The notes: generated by a model from the letters alone, not told the origin. A DNA stretch of 64,000 nucleotides from Propioniciclava flava (GCF_004126535.1 NZ_PPCV01000005.1:62001-126000); one strand, 5' to 3'. Counted from the stretch's first letter, positions 1 to 9,281 are shown. Program-made: numbers and translations.

Positions 1-1317
1 ACGGCGGCCGTCAGGCTGGGGCTGCCCGCCACTCGGGCGCTTCCGCCGCTCGTGGATTGGCCGCAGACACTGCTCGAGGCGATCGATGGTCACAGCTACC
101 TCGCTCACGGGGGATACGAGTTCGACGGACGCCCCATCGCGCCGTTGGATCCCGAGGAACTACGCGGCATCGCGGCCCAGATCGCGGCCAGTGGGGCCAG
201 GTCCGTGGGGGTGTCGTCGGTGTTCAGCCCGGTCAACCACGACCTGGAAGTCGAAGCCGGACGCATCCTGGCCGAGGAACTCGGGGACGGGGTAGCCATC
301 TCCCTGTCCCACGAGATCGGACGCATCGGCCTGCTGGAGCGCGAGAACGCCACGATCATCAACGCGGCCCTGCGCGAGTTGGCAGCCGAGATCGTGGACG
401 GACTGGCGGCGGCCGTGCGGGCCCAAGGCATCGAAGCCCCCATCTTCTTGAGCCAAAACGACGGCACCCTCATGGACGAGGCGTTCGTCCGCGCCTACCC
501 CGTGGCGACGTTCGCGTCGGGGCCCACGAACTCGATGCGCGGCGCAGCCCTGACCTCGGGGCTGAGCACCTGCGCGGTGGTGGACATTGGCGGCACCACG
601 ACCGACATCGGCCTGCTGGTTGGCGGGTTCCCCCGCGAGAGCGCCGGTGAGGTGACCGTGGCCGGAGTCCGGACGAACTTCCGGATGCCGGACGTGCTCT
701 CCATCGGGATCGGGGGCGGCTCCCTCGTCGATCCGGTCACCGGGGAGGTGGGGCCCGCGTCGGTCGGTTACCGGCTCACCACCGAGGCGCTGGTTTTCGG
801 CGGATCAACACTGACAGCAACGGACGTGGCCGTGGCCGCCGGACGTGCTCAGGTGGGGGATCCTGCTGCCGTGGCGCACCTGGATCCGGAGTTTGTCACG
901 CGGGTGCTGGGGCGTATCGCGGACAGGGTCGCCGAGGCTGTGGACCAGATGCGTACGTCGGCGGATCCGATCGCGATCGTCGCGGTCGGGGGCGGCTCGA
1001 TCTTGCTGCCTGATGAACTTCCCATGTTCGGGGCCGTCAACCGTCCCGGCAACTACGCGGTCGCCAACGCGATCGGCGCGTCCATCGCCCAGGTGGGCGG
1101 TGAGATCGACAAGGTGTACGCCGTCACGCCCGGAGAGCGGGGCGCGCTGATCGCCGCCGTGCGGGCTGAGGCCGTGGATAAGGCCATCGCCGCCGGTGCC
1201 GTTCCGGGGTCCGTGGAGATCATCGACTTCGACGAGGTGCCCATCCCGTACCTGCCGGGCAACGCGTCCCGCATTCGGGTGAAGGCCGTGGGTGACCTGA
1301 TGGAGGCGCAGCGATGA
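1..1317 (+). CDS. Hydantoinase/oxoprolinase HyuA-type subunit, 5' end outside window
   Basis: The frame is open from the first base, so the N-terminus lies upstream; 438 residues are visible and full HyuA-type proteins usually exceed 500. The family opens cyclic amides such as hydantoins or 5-oxoproline in an ATP-dependent way. Visible signatures are the glycine-rich nucleotide fold (VVDIGGTTTDIGL, near base 580), the preceding FASGPTNSMRG segment, and a second Gly-rich loop GIGGGS near base 705. The gene ends in an ATGA overlap with the first of three DUF917 genes. HyuA and DUF917 proteins often sit together, so the product probably works with them. The substrate cannot be read from sequence. 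Confidence 0.85.
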   Translation, partial: TAAVRLGLPATRALPPLVDWPQTLLEAIDGHSYLAHGGYEFDGRPIAPLDPEELRGIAAQIAASGARSVGVSSVFSPVNHDLEVEAGRILAEELGDGVAISLSHEIGRIGLLERENATIINAALRELAAEIVDGLAAAVRAQGIEAPIFLSQNDGTLMDEAFVRAYPVATFASGPTNSMRGAALTSGLSTCAVVDIGGTTTDIGLLVGGFPRESAGEVTVAGVRTNFRMPDVLSIGIGGGSLVDPVTGEVGPASVGYRLTTEALVFGGSTLTATDVAVAAGRAQVGDPAAVAHLDPEFVTRVLGRIADRVAEAVDQMRTSADPIAIVAVGGGSILLPDELPMFGAVNRPGNYAVANAIGASIAQVGGEIDKVYAVTPGERGALIAAVRAEAVDKAIAAGAVPGSVEIIDFDEVPIPYLPGNASRIRVKAVGDLMEAQR

Positions 1318-2399
1318 GTTGGACGCTGAGGGCCGACATGGTGGATGACCTGGCGCGCGGTGCTGCGGTGCTGGGCACCGGGGGAGGTGGAGATCCCTAC
1401 ATCGGGGCGCTGTTGGCCAAGCAAGCACTCGCCGCGCATGGCCCCGTCGAGGTCGTCACCCTGGACGAGATTCCCGCTGACGCGCAGACGCTGACAGTGG
1501 CCATGATGGGTGCTCCCACCGTCATGGTGGAGAAACTGCCCAGCCTGGACGAGGTCACCGCCCCGGTCACCGCGCTGGGAACGTTCTTGGGGCGTCCCAT
1601 CACGCACATCACGTGCGCCGAGGTAGGCGGAGTGAACTCGACCATCCCCGTGGCTGCCGCGGCAGTTCTGGGCCTGCCGCTCGTCGATGGCGATGGCATG
1701 GGCCGGGCCTTCCCCGAACTGCAGATGGTGTTGCCCACCCTGTACTCGGTCTCCGCCTCGCCGTTGGGCTTCGCCGACGAGAAGGGGAATGCCGGGGTGC
1801 TGAACACCACCACGAGCCATTGGGCTGAGCGCATCGCCCGGGTGGCGTGCGTGGAGATGGGGTGTTCGATCATGATCGCGGGGTTCGGGATGGACGGCGC
1901 TACCGCAGCGCGGGCCCTGGTACCCGGCTCCCTGCGTCACAGCATCGAGATTTCGGCCGCCATCACCGCCGCACGAGCCGCGAAAACGGACCCGGTGGCC
2001 GCCGCCGCTGCCCAGTTGAGAGGCCGCGTGATTGCCACAGGCAAGGTCGTGGACGTCGAGCGGGGCACCACGGGGGGATTCGCGCGAGGCCAGGCGCGGA
2101 TCGAGAACAGCGACGGCACGACGACGCTGCTGTTCCAAAATGAGCACCTGATCGCGCGGCGCGAAGACGCGATCTTGACCACCACCCCGGATCTGATCAT
2201 CGTGGTGGACTCCGAATCCTCCGAACCCATCACCACCGAGGCGTTGCGCTACGGCCAGCGGGTCAGCGTCCTGTCGGCGCCGAGCGATCCGCGATGGCAC
2301 CAGCCCGAGGCGTTGTCGATGGTCGGGCCGCGGTACTTCGGCTACGACGTCGACTCGTGCCGCTTCGATGGCACGCCCGAGCCCCGGGAACTCCAGTGA
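1314..2399 (+). CDS. DUF917 family protein, copy 1
   Basis: This 361-residue protein belongs to the DUF917 family (Pfam also uses the name S-methyl thiohydantoin desulfurase for this domain). Typical blocks are present: GTGGGGDPYIG near residue 22, the VDGDGMGRAFPELQM block near residue 125, and a C-terminal TPDLIIVVD...EPITTE stretch. The start overlaps the HyuA stop (ATGA), which implies translational coupling. It resembles the next gene along its whole length, so the pair arose by tandem duplication. Function is inferred from company: a partner of the upstream hydantoinase-like subunit in breakdown of a cyclic amide or thiohydantoin-like compound. The exact reaction is unknown. Confidence 0.85.
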   Translation: MSWTLRADMVDDLARGAAVLGTGGGGDPYIGALLAKQALAAHGPVEVVTLDEIPADAQTLTVAMMGAPTVMVEKLPSLDEVTAPVTALGTFLGRPITHITCAEVGGVNSTIPVAAAAVLGLPLVDGDGMGRAFPELQMVLPTLYSVSASPLGFADEKGNAGVLNTTTSHWAERIARVACVEMGCSIMIAGFGMDGATAARALVPGSLRHSIEISAAITAARAAKTDPVAAAAAQLRGRVIATGKVVDVERGTTGGFARGQARIENSDGTTTLLFQNEHLIARREDAILTTTPDLIIVVDSESSEPITTEALRYGQRVSVLSAPSDPRWHQPEALSMVGPRYFGYDVDSCRFDGTPEPRELQ

Positions 2400-3490
2400 G
2401 CTGGGTTCTGCGGGCCGAGGATCTGCCCGATCTGGCGAGGGGTGCCACGCTGCTGGGGACCGGTGGCGGGGGCGATCCGCACATCGGCACGCTGCTGGTC
2501 AGGCAGGTGCTGGGAGATGGGGCGATCACGATCCTCGACCCGGACGACCTGGCCGACGATGCGTTCGTCATCCCCACCGCCCAGATGGGTGCCCCGACCG
2601 TGATGCTGGAGAAGATCCCGGCGGGGATCGAACCCACCTTGGCGCTACGCACTCTGGAGGAACACCTGGGGCGTCGAGCGGACGCGACCATGCCGATCGA
2701 GTGCGGTGGGATCAACTCCATGATTCCGTTGGTGGTCGCAGCCGAGACGCGCCTGCCCGTGGTCGACGCCGACGGGATGGGACGCGCCTTTCCCGAACTG
2801 TCGATGGAGACCTTCGCCGTCTACGGCGTGCAAGGATCCCCGCTCGCCCTGGCCGGGGAGCGGGGGGAGCGAGTCATCATCGACACGGGGGCCGACAACC
2901 GGCAGATGGAGTGGCTTGCTCGCGGCGTGACCGTCAGGCTGGGCGGGGTCGGGCACATCGCCGAGTACGCGATGACCGGCGAGCAGGTGCGCCGCACCGC
3001 CGTACCGCGCACGATCTCGATGGCCCTGCGTTTGGGCCGGGCGATCGCGCAGGCGCGGGCTGGCCATGCTGACCCCTTTGACGCCATCGCCGAGACGCTG
3101 GCCAGCACGCTGTATCCCCACATGGTGACGCTGTTTCGCGGAAAGGTCGCCGATGTCGAACGCCGAACCGAGCACGGCTTCGCTTCTGGCCGAGCGCGGA
3201 TCGTCGATGGCACTCACACGCTGGAGATCGAGTTCCACAACGAGAACCTGCTGGCCCGCAGGAACGGTTCCCTGGTGGCGATCGTGCCGGACCTGATCTG
3301 CGTGACGGCCTCCGACACTGCCGAACCGATCACCACCGAGGGGCTGCGTTATGGCCAACGTGTCACGGTCGTGGGCATCTCGACACCCGACATGATGCGC
3401 ACGCCAGCGGCCTTGGACACCTTCGGACCAGCCGCCTTCGGGCTCCATGAGACGTTTGCGCCCGTGGAGCGCCTGGCTCCTTACGCTTGA
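2396..3490 (+). CDS. DUF917 family protein, copy 2
   Basis: The product has 364 residues and starts at a GTG overlapping the previous stop (GTGA). This start gives an N-terminus (VSWVLRAEDLPDLARG) that aligns with that of copy 1 (MSWTLRADMVDDLARG), so longer upstream starts were rejected. It has the family blocks GTGGGGDPHIG, the VDADGMGRAFPELSM block and VPDLICVTAS...EPITTE. The close match to copy 1 in order and spacing suggests the two form a hetero-oligomer or act on successive intermediates (inference). Only 3 bp separate it from copy 3. Confidence 0.85.
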   Translation: MSWVLRAEDLPDLARGATLLGTGGGGDPHIGTLLVRQVLGDGAITILDPDDLADDAFVIPTAQMGAPTVMLEKIPAGIEPTLALRTLEEHLGRRADATMPIECGGINSMIPLVVAAETRLPVVDADGMGRAFPELSMETFAVYGVQGSPLALAGERGERVIIDTGADNRQMEWLARGVTVRLGGVGHIAEYAMTGEQVRRTAVPRTISMALRLGRAIAQARAGHADPFDAIAETLASTLYPHMVTLFRGKVADVERRTEHGFASGRARIVDGTHTLEIEFHNENLLARRNGSLVAIVPDLICVTASDTAEPITTEGLRYGQRVTVVGISTPDMMRTPAALDTFGPAAFGLHETFAPVERLAPYA

Positions 3491-3493
3491 TCC

Positions 3494-4525
3494 ATGCCGG
3501 CGACATTGGGGGTCGACGACCTCGCTGCCTTGGCGCGAGGTTTCTCATTGCTGGGATCCGGCGGTGGCGGACGGACCGCGATTCTGGAAAGCGTGGTGCG
3601 CCGGACAGTGTCGTGGCCGGTCGCGCTGCACGAGAGCGAGGGGCTCGACCCGAGCACACCGTGCGTTGCCGTCGGCATCGCTGGATCGACCTACCTCCTC
3701 GCCGAGCGTTTGCCACGGGTTGAGGCGTTCGAGCGTCTGCTGGCGGCTGCCCACCGCTGGACCGGGACGGCGCCCGGGGCAGTCTGTGCGATCGAGGGTG
3801 CCGGGCTGAATGGTCTGACGCCCCTGTTGCTGACCGGGGGCCTGCGGTTCGTCGATGCCGACTTCATGGGACGCGCACTGCCGGGCCTTGACCAGATGAG
3901 CCTCATCGTTGACGCCGTTCCCGGCGTGGTGTGCGCGGCATCCACGGGTGATCAAGGCATCACGCTGGTCGAGAGTCCTGTGCGGGGGGACGTGGAACAG
4001 ATCGTCCGCTCGGCCTTGGTGCAGGCGGGCGGCGCCAACGAGGTTCTGGTAGCCGGGTTCACGGTGGGTGACCTGCGCGAGCACGCCATCGGCGGGACCG
4101 TCTCCCGAGCCCTGAGCCTGGGGCGTGCCTTCGAAGCTACGGGCCCCGGGGCGGCCTCGCGGCTCGCGCACGATCTGGGTGTGAGTCTCCTCGGCGTCGG
4201 GCGCGTCGTGGACGTCGCGGAGCGCTCGGCCACCTCCGCGTCCTCGATCGAGGTCGCCGGGGACGACGGGGCGATCCTGCGCCTGGTCGCCGGATCAGAG
4301 TTCGTGATGCTGCTGCGTGATGGAGCCGTGATCGCTGAGGTGCCCGACATCATCGTCGCCGTGGATTCCATCTCACGAGACATCCTGGAGGTCGATGCGT
4401 TGACGCCACCTCGGCACGTCACCCTCCTGGGGATTCCCGCCCCAGCCTGGTGGCGAGCGCGTGAGGCGCGACTCAGGGCCGTAGACACCCGGGCATTCGG
4501 GTTGACCGAGCCGAGGCGTGCATGA
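3494..4525 (+). CDS. Divergent DUF917-like protein, copy 3
   Basis: This 343-residue protein has the DUF917 layout with altered motifs. The N-terminal loop is GSGGGGRTAI rather than GTGGGGDPxIG, the central block reads VDADFMGRALPGLDQM rather than VDGDGMGRAFPEL, and the C-terminal EPITTE is replaced. The overall order and the late VPDIIVAVDSIS stretch still place it in the family. Loss of the Asp-Pro after the glycine loop may mean a changed active site or a structural role. It starts 3 bp after copy 2 and overlaps the PucR regulator by ATGA. It could be a regulatory or scaffolding paralogue. Confidence 0.7.
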   Translation: MPATLGVDDLAALARGFSLLGSGGGGRTAILESVVRRTVSWPVALHESEGLDPSTPCVAVGIAGSTYLLAERLPRVEAFERLLAAAHRWTGTAPGAVCAIEGAGLNGLTPLLLTGGLRFVDADFMGRALPGLDQMSLIVDAVPGVVCAASTGDQGITLVESPVRGDVEQIVRSALVQAGGANEVLVAGFTVGDLREHAIGGTVSRALSLGRAFEATGPGAASRLAHDLGVSLLGVGRVVDVAERSATSASSIEVAGDDGAILRLVAGSEFVMLLRDGAVIAEVPDIIVAVDSISRDILEVDALTPPRHVTLLGIPAPAWWRAREARLRAVDTRAFGLTEPRRA

Positions 4526-6063
4526 ATCTGCTGACGCTTGCCGGTTTGCTCGCGCTGCCCGACAACGGGGGACTGGCGGTGGTGCGGCCCCGTGAGGCCG
4601 AACCGGATCAGTTGCCCAGCGTGTGGGACGGCATCGTCTGGTCTCTCGATGCGCGCGACCTCACCGCGGTACCGGGAGGGCTGGCGATCCTGGGCGTCGA
4701 ACCACCGAGCGAGCCCTGGCAGCAGGATGCGCTCATCCGTCGAGTCCATGACCTGGGATTCACCGGGTTGGCGCTGCCGCGAGGGCACCGGCTGGGGGAG
4801 GGGACGCGCCGGTTGGGTCAACGCTTGGGGCTCCAACTGATGGCTGTCGAGGATTCGCTGACGCTAGCCCGGGCCTGCTGGCACCTCAGCGAAGGCAAGG
4901 ACGCCCTCACCTTGGACTATGTGCGCAAGGTGGCCCGTTCGATCGCCTACCCGGCCGACAACCTGGCCGATTTGCTCCGGCACCTGAGCTCAGGTCTGGG
5001 ACACGGGGTAGCGCTGGTGGATGCCGAGGGGGTGCTGGCGTCGGCAGGTGGCTATGTCGCACCTGAACTGTTGCGTGCCATGGACTTCGCACCATGGCTG
5101 GATTTCGTGACCGATCCCCCTTTCACGGCAGCATCGGTCCGGGTCGACAGCGCGAGCCGGACCGGGTTGAGGTTTGTCATCTTCGGGCAGGGGATGGAAC
5201 GCGCCCACCTCGCGGCCCTGGGCGTGGCGGCGGAGGTGGCCATGCCAGCGGTGGCGGCCCGGCTCCTCATCGATGAGGTGGCAGACGTCAACGATGTCGC
5301 TGTCGCCTCGGGGCTGTTGCGGGAGTTCCTGGAGTCCCCCGGCCGCATCGAGGATGACCTCTCCCGGCGCATGATCGAGCGCGGGTGGCGCACCGGAGGG
5401 GTCCACCTGGGATTCCGCATTATCGGTCGCGGCCGCATCGATGCCTTGGCCCTGCTGCGGGTGGTGAAAGCCGAACTGTCAGGACTGGCCATCGACTCGC
5501 ACGCGACGACGAGCGGAGGCGGGGTCAGCGGCTGGCTCACCTTTGGCGCCGAGCCCCCACCCCCGGAACTCGAACGCTGGGTCGCGGCCCTGCGTGGCCT
5601 CCACGCAATCCTCCAGTGCCGTTTCAACATCGCGACCGGCGTCGGAACCCTCGAAAGCGGCGGCGTCGGGCTGGCCGCCACGATTGACGAGGCGGGCGAT
5701 GCCGCGCGCATCGCAGTCAACCGCTCCGCGACCGGACACTTTGTGAGGGTCGACACCCTGGGTCTGGAGCAACTACTGCTCGCATGGTCGGAAGCTGACA
5801 CCTTCATTCCTGCGGCCCGGGCGCTTCTGGCTCCCCTCCTGGAGCCCGGCTCCGAACTCCTGGCCACCGTCTCGGCGTACCTCAATCACGAGTCAGCCGT
5901 CGCCCCGACCGCTCACGCGCTTGGGCTGCATCGCAACACGGTCGCGCAACGGATCGCTCGGGCCCAGGAACTCTTGGGCTTGGACCTCGCGAACCCGGAG
6001 ACGAGGCTGGCGGTCCAACTCGCGTGCCGGGCCCTTTCGACTCGTGCGGAAGGAAAGGAATGA
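4522..6063 (+). CDS. PucR/CdaR-type transcriptional regulator
   Basis: This 513-residue protein has an N-terminal PucR-like sensory domain (roughly residues 1-120), a middle region like the degenerate GGDEF-type domain of CdaR/PucR proteins, and a C-terminal helix-turn-helix (roughly 455-505) with the hallmark ALGLHRNTVAQRI followed by LGLDL and TRLAVQLA. PucR regulators commonly control purine, ureide and amide catabolism and answer to a pathway intermediate. It lies inside the operon it probably controls, overlapping DUF917 copy 3 and the dehydrogenase by ATGA at both ends. Whether it activates or represses cannot be told. Confidence 0.88.
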   Translation: MNLLTLAGLLALPDNGGLAVVRPREAEPDQLPSVWDGIVWSLDARDLTAVPGGLAILGVEPPSEPWQQDALIRRVHDLGFTGLALPRGHRLGEGTRRLGQRLGLQLMAVEDSLTLARACWHLSEGKDALTLDYVRKVARSIAYPADNLADLLRHLSSGLGHGVALVDAEGVLASAGGYVAPELLRAMDFAPWLDFVTDPPFTAASVRVDSASRTGLRFVIFGQGMERAHLAALGVAAEVAMPAVAARLLIDEVADVNDVAVASGLLREFLESPGRIEDDLSRRMIERGWRTGGVHLGFRIIGRGRIDALALLRVVKAELSGLAIDSHATTSGGGVSGWLTFGAEPPPPELERWVAALRGLHAILQCRFNIATGVGTLESGGVGLAATIDEAGDAARIAVNRSATGHFVRVDTLGLEQLLLAWSEADTFIPAARALLAPLLEPGSELLATVSAYLNHESAVAPTAHALGLHRNTVAQRIARAQELLGLDLANPETRLAVQLACRALSTRAEGKE

Positions 6064-7085
6064 AGGCGTTGCAGTACACATCCTTTGGTGGACAGGTCGA
6101 AGTCGTCGACCTGCCACGCCCCGTTCCTGGCCCCGGCGAAGCGGTGATCGCGGTCGCCGCCTCAGGGCTGTGTCGCAGTGATTGGCACGCGTGGGCTGGG
6201 CACGACGACAGCGTCCATGTGCCGCAGGTGCCCGGTCACGAATGTGCGGGTCTCGTGGCCGCCGTCGGGCCTGGCGTTGAGTGCTGGCGCGAGGGCGACC
6301 GCGTCACGGCGCCGTTCGTGCACGGCTGCGGCACCTGTGCCTGGTGCCGGGCGGGCCAGGCCCAGGTGTGCCCTCACCAGACCCAGCCGGGGTTCACCGA
6401 CCCAGGGACGCATGCGCAGTTCGTGACGGTGCGCGCTGCAGACACTAACCTCGTGGGGCTGCCCGACACCGTGAGTTTCGCCGCTGCAGCCAGCCTGGGG
6501 TGCCGATTTGCTACCGCCCACCGGGCGTTGACGCAGCGGGCCCACCTCGCCCGCGGTGAGTGGGTGGTCGTCGTGGGGGCTGGCGGCGTCGGCCTGAGTG
6601 CGGTGATGATCGCCGCTGCTCTGGGGGCTCAGCCGGTCGTGGTGGATCGCAGCGCGGACGCATTGGCTCTCGCCGGACGCCTCGGTGCACAGGTGCTCGT
6701 CGAAGCCGGCCCCGGAGCGCTGGAGGAGATCCTCCAGGTGACGGGTGGGGCACACGTGGCTCTTGACGCGGTGGGTTCAGCAGACACTGCGGCGTTGGCC
6801 ATCCTGAGCTTGCGTCGGCAGGGGCGTCACGTTCAGGTGGGGCTGGTGACCGAGGATCCACCCTTGCCGCTGTCGCGGGTGATCGGCTGGGAGTTGTCGA
6901 TCCTGGGCAGCCATGGCATGGCGGCGGTGGACTATCCCGCCCTGTTTGCGCTGATCGACCAGGGCCTGGATCCTGCACTGCTGGTGACGCGCGTGGTTGG
7001 TCGCCAGGAGGCGGCACGACTGATGCAGGAACCAAGTGGTGCTCTTGGGCCTGGCATTGTCGTGCTCGACCCGGGGCAAGGCTGA
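6060..7085 (+). CDS. Zinc-dependent alcohol dehydrogenase (MDR family)
   Basis: This 341-residue medium-chain dehydrogenase has the catalytic zinc segment GLCRSDWHAW and VPGHECAG, the structural zinc knuckle CGTCAWCRAGQAQVC (C-x2-C-x2-C-x7-C), and the Rossmann loop VGAGGVGLSA followed by VVVD, which favours NAD+ over NADP+. The chosen ATG overlaps the PucR stop and follows a purine-rich GGAAAGGA ribosome site; the longer frame upstream lies inside pucR. As last gene of the coupled operon it may oxidise or reduce an alcohol or aldehyde formed after ring opening (inference). Confidence 0.88.
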   Translation: MKALQYTSFGGQVEVVDLPRPVPGPGEAVIAVAASGLCRSDWHAWAGHDDSVHVPQVPGHECAGLVAAVGPGVECWREGDRVTAPFVHGCGTCAWCRAGQAQVCPHQTQPGFTDPGTHAQFVTVRAADTNLVGLPDTVSFAAAASLGCRFATAHRALTQRAHLARGEWVVVVGAGGVGLSAVMIAAALGAQPVVVDRSADALALAGRLGAQVLVEAGPGALEEILQVTGGAHVALDAVGSADTAALAILSLRRQGRHVQVGLVTEDPPLPLSRVIGWELSILGSHGMAAVDYPALFALIDQGLDPALLVTRVVGRQEAARLMQEPSGALGPGIVVLDPGQG

Positions 7086-7119
7086 GGACGGAAAAGCCCG
7101 CGCGTCCCCAGCCAGCAGC

Positions 7120-8367
7120 TCAACTGAGAAGCTGGGTCAGGCCGTGGATGATCAGTCCCACCAATGCGCCCACCACCGTGCCGTTGATACGAATGAACTG
7201 CAGGTCGCGCCCGACATAGAGCTCGATGCGGTTCGCCGCATCGCGGCCATCCCATTGGCGGATCGTATGGCTGATGACCGAGCTCAGTTCGCGGCCATAG
7301 GTCGCGACGAGGTACCCGGCGGCGTCCGCCGCCAACTGGTCGACCCGTGCCTGTTGGGCGCCGTCCTCGGTGAGGCTCAAACCCCAGGACTTCACGGCGC
7401 TGATCACGCGCGCCCGCAGGGTCGAGCTCGGTTCATCCAAGGCGTCGTTGAGGCTGACCTGCAGGCTGCGCCACAACGAGAGCACCGTCTCACCGGTCTG
7501 CGGATGGGTGAGGAGTTTGACCTTGAGGGCCTCAGCTCGTGCCTGCACGCCCTCGTCGTGCCCCAGATCGTCGGCGATTCGTAGCAACAGGGCGTCCAGG
7601 GCTTGTCGCGTGGGATGGTCGGGATCATCGCGGAGGGCAGCCACCCAATCCAGGGCCTGCCAGTACAGCGCCGAGACGATGCGCTGATTGACGAAGTGGG
7701 GTGACCAGCGGGGGGCCCGGTCGTGCAGGGCGGTGGTGAAGTACTGCGGGTTCTTGCTCAGCCAGGCGTGCAGTTCGCGCGCCGACAGATCCACGAGGCC
7801 GGTGTGCGCCTTGTCTTCGATAATCGCTTCCAGCAAGGCCCCCGTCATGGGCGCGATGCGCTCCTTGGCTAGGCGCGGGAGCAGCACATCGTTCGCGATC
7901 GCGATCACGTCTTCGTCCTTGACCTTGCCCACCGCGCTCTTCATCAGCCGCGCTGCCTCACTGACCAGGCGTGTCGCATGGGCGTCGTCTTGAAGCCACA
8001 CGCCCAACCTGCGTGCCAGGTGTGCGCTGGCCAGGCGCTCGCGCACGACGGACTCGGTGAGGAAGTTGTCGGTGAAGAAGGACTGGAGCGAGCCCGCGAG
8101 CTCATCCTTCTTGCGGGGGATGATCGCGGTGTGGGGGATCGGGATGCCCAGGGGGTGCCGGAAAAGCGCCGTGACGGCGAACCAGTCCGCCATCGCGCCG
8201 ACCATGGCCGCCTCGGCCGCGGTGTTGACGTAGCCCCACACACCGGAATGATCCAGACGCAGCGTCATCACATAGATGACGGCAGCCATACCCAAGAGGG
8301 CAAGAGCAACGGACTTCATGCGCCGCAACCGGCTCAGCCGCTGGGCATCTCCTGGGGACATCGTCAT
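7120..8367 (-). CDS. DUF445 family membrane protein
   Basis: This 415-residue protein has an N-terminal membrane segment (MKSVALALLGMAAVIYVMT), the family block TAAEAAMVGAMADWFAVTALF with HPLGIPIPHTAIIP just after it, a long helical domain, and a C-terminal VVGALVGLIIHGL segment. DUF445 proteins (YjiN/YheB relatives) are inner-membrane proteins of unknown role. The start at 8367 follows GGTGGG; a second ATG lies two codons in. It converges on the alcohol dehydrogenase and diverges from the TM2 gene. Confidence 0.85.
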   Translation of the reverse strand: MTMSPGDAQRLSRLRRMKSVALALLGMAAVIYVMTLRLDHSGVWGYVNTAAEAAMVGAMADWFAVTALFRHPLGIPIPHTAIIPRKKDELAGSLQSFFTDNFLTESVVRERLASAHLARRLGVWLQDDAHATRLVSEAARLMKSAVGKVKDEDVIAIANDVLLPRLAKERIAPMTGALLEAIIEDKAHTGLVDLSARELHAWLSKNPQYFTTALHDRAPRWSPHFVNQRIVSALYWQALDWVAALRDDPDHPTRQALDALLLRIADDLGHDEGVQARAEALKVKLLTHPQTGETVLSLWRSLQVSLNDALDEPSSTLRARVISAVKSWGLSLTEDGAQQARVDQLAADAAGYLVATYGRELSSVISHTIRQWDGRDAANRIELYVGRDLQFIRINGTVVGALVGLIIHGLTQLLS

Positions 8368-8484
8368 GAAACCCACCGTCGTAGTTTTCCATGCGGTGGC
8401 AGGGCACCCAAGCTGGGCGTCCCTGGTCCAGCCCCCAAACGGTGTCCCGGACGGGCAGGGGAGAGCGATGTCGGCCCCCGGCGT

Positions 8485-8490
8485 TATAGT
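8485..8490 (+). promoter_or_regulatory. Candidate -10 box (TATAGT) for the TM2 gene
   Basis: TATAGT lies 30 nt before the ATG, in the space shared with the divergent DUF445 gene. No convincing -35 box is visible 16-18 bp upstream, so this rests on the -10 match and position only. Confidence 0.4.
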
Positions 8491-8520
8491 TCGGACGTCC
8501 AACCAGCGAAAGTAGGAGCC

Positions 8521-9210
8521 ATGACTGACGGCGACCGTCCCCCCGCCAGCAACGACCCTGGGCCGTCGAGCTACACCAACCCCCTCGTCTCTGGGGAACC
8601 GCCGTTCCCGCAGGTGTCGAGCCCCTACGAGGAGCAACTGATGTCGGGGGCTTCCTCCCTGCCCGCCTACGACGATGGGGCCGCACCCGCCGCTGGGCCG
8701 TTCTCGCCCTATGGGCAAGGCCAGCCGGGTGCGGGGGAGCAGGAGCCCGGCAGCGCACAGCAGCCGTACAGCCCGCAGCAGTCCTACGGGGAGCAGTCCT
8801 CCTTCGGTACGTCGCAGCCTTATGCCCCCCAGCCGCCGTACTCGGCACCGCAGCCGCCCTATGGGCAACCGTTGGGGTCAACGGGCAATCAATACCCGAC
8901 GCCTTCGGGTGGTTCCTACGGGTACCAGGCTCCGGGGTACGGGCTGGCCGTCGGATCGTCCTATGGGGTGGATCCGGTGAGTGGGTTGCCCTACTCCGAC
9001 AAGAGCAAAATCGTCGCCGGATTGCTGGGCATCTTCCTGGGATCCCTAGGCGTGGGCCGTTTTTACATGGGCAACATCGGGATGGGGGTGATGCAGATCC
9101 TCGTGACGATCCTCACCTTCGGCGTCGGTGGGTTGTGGGGCTTCATCGACGGGATCGTCATCTTGGCCGGTAACCCGCGCGACTCCTACGGTCGGCCGCT
9201 GCGTCCCTGA
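8521..9210 (+). CDS. TM2 domain protein with Pro/Gln/Tyr-rich N-terminus
   Basis: This 229-residue protein has two parts. Residues 1-150 are low complexity, rich in Pro, Gln, Tyr, Ser and Gly, with recurring PQPPY-like pieces. Residues 155-229 form a TM2 domain: two hydrophobic helices joined by the signature GSLGVGRFYMGNIGMGVMQ, then GGLWGFIDGIVIL. The ATG follows a good AGGAG site. TM2 proteins sit in the membrane; in actinobacteria the disordered tail is usually cytoplasmic. The role is unknown. A strong hairpin follows the gene. Confidence 0.88.
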   Translation: MTDGDRPPASNDPGPSSYTNPLVSGEPPFPQVSSPYEEQLMSGASSLPAYDDGAAPAAGPFSPYGQGQPGAGEQEPGSAQQPYSPQQSYGEQSSFGTSQPYAPQPPYSAPQPPYGQPLGSTGNQYPTPSGGSYGYQAPGYGLAVGSSYGVDPVSGLPYSDKSKIVAGLLGIFLGSLGVGRFYMGNIGMGVMQILVTILTFGVGGLWGFIDGIVILAGNPRDSYGRPLRP

Positions 9211-9217
9211 TCCCTGG

Positions 9218-9243
9218 GGCCCGCGTCCACGCTGACGCGGGCC
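9218..9243 (+). terminator. Hairpin terminator after the TM2 gene
   Basis: A perfect 10-bp stem (GGCCCGCGTC / GACGCGGGCC) with a 6-nt loop starts 8 bp after the stop and is followed by GTTTGGG. The U-tract is weak, as is common in GC-rich genomes. Confidence 0.7.
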
Positions 9244-9281
9244 GTTTGGGCAGGTGCCTTGGTGATGGCACAGTTGCGGGC

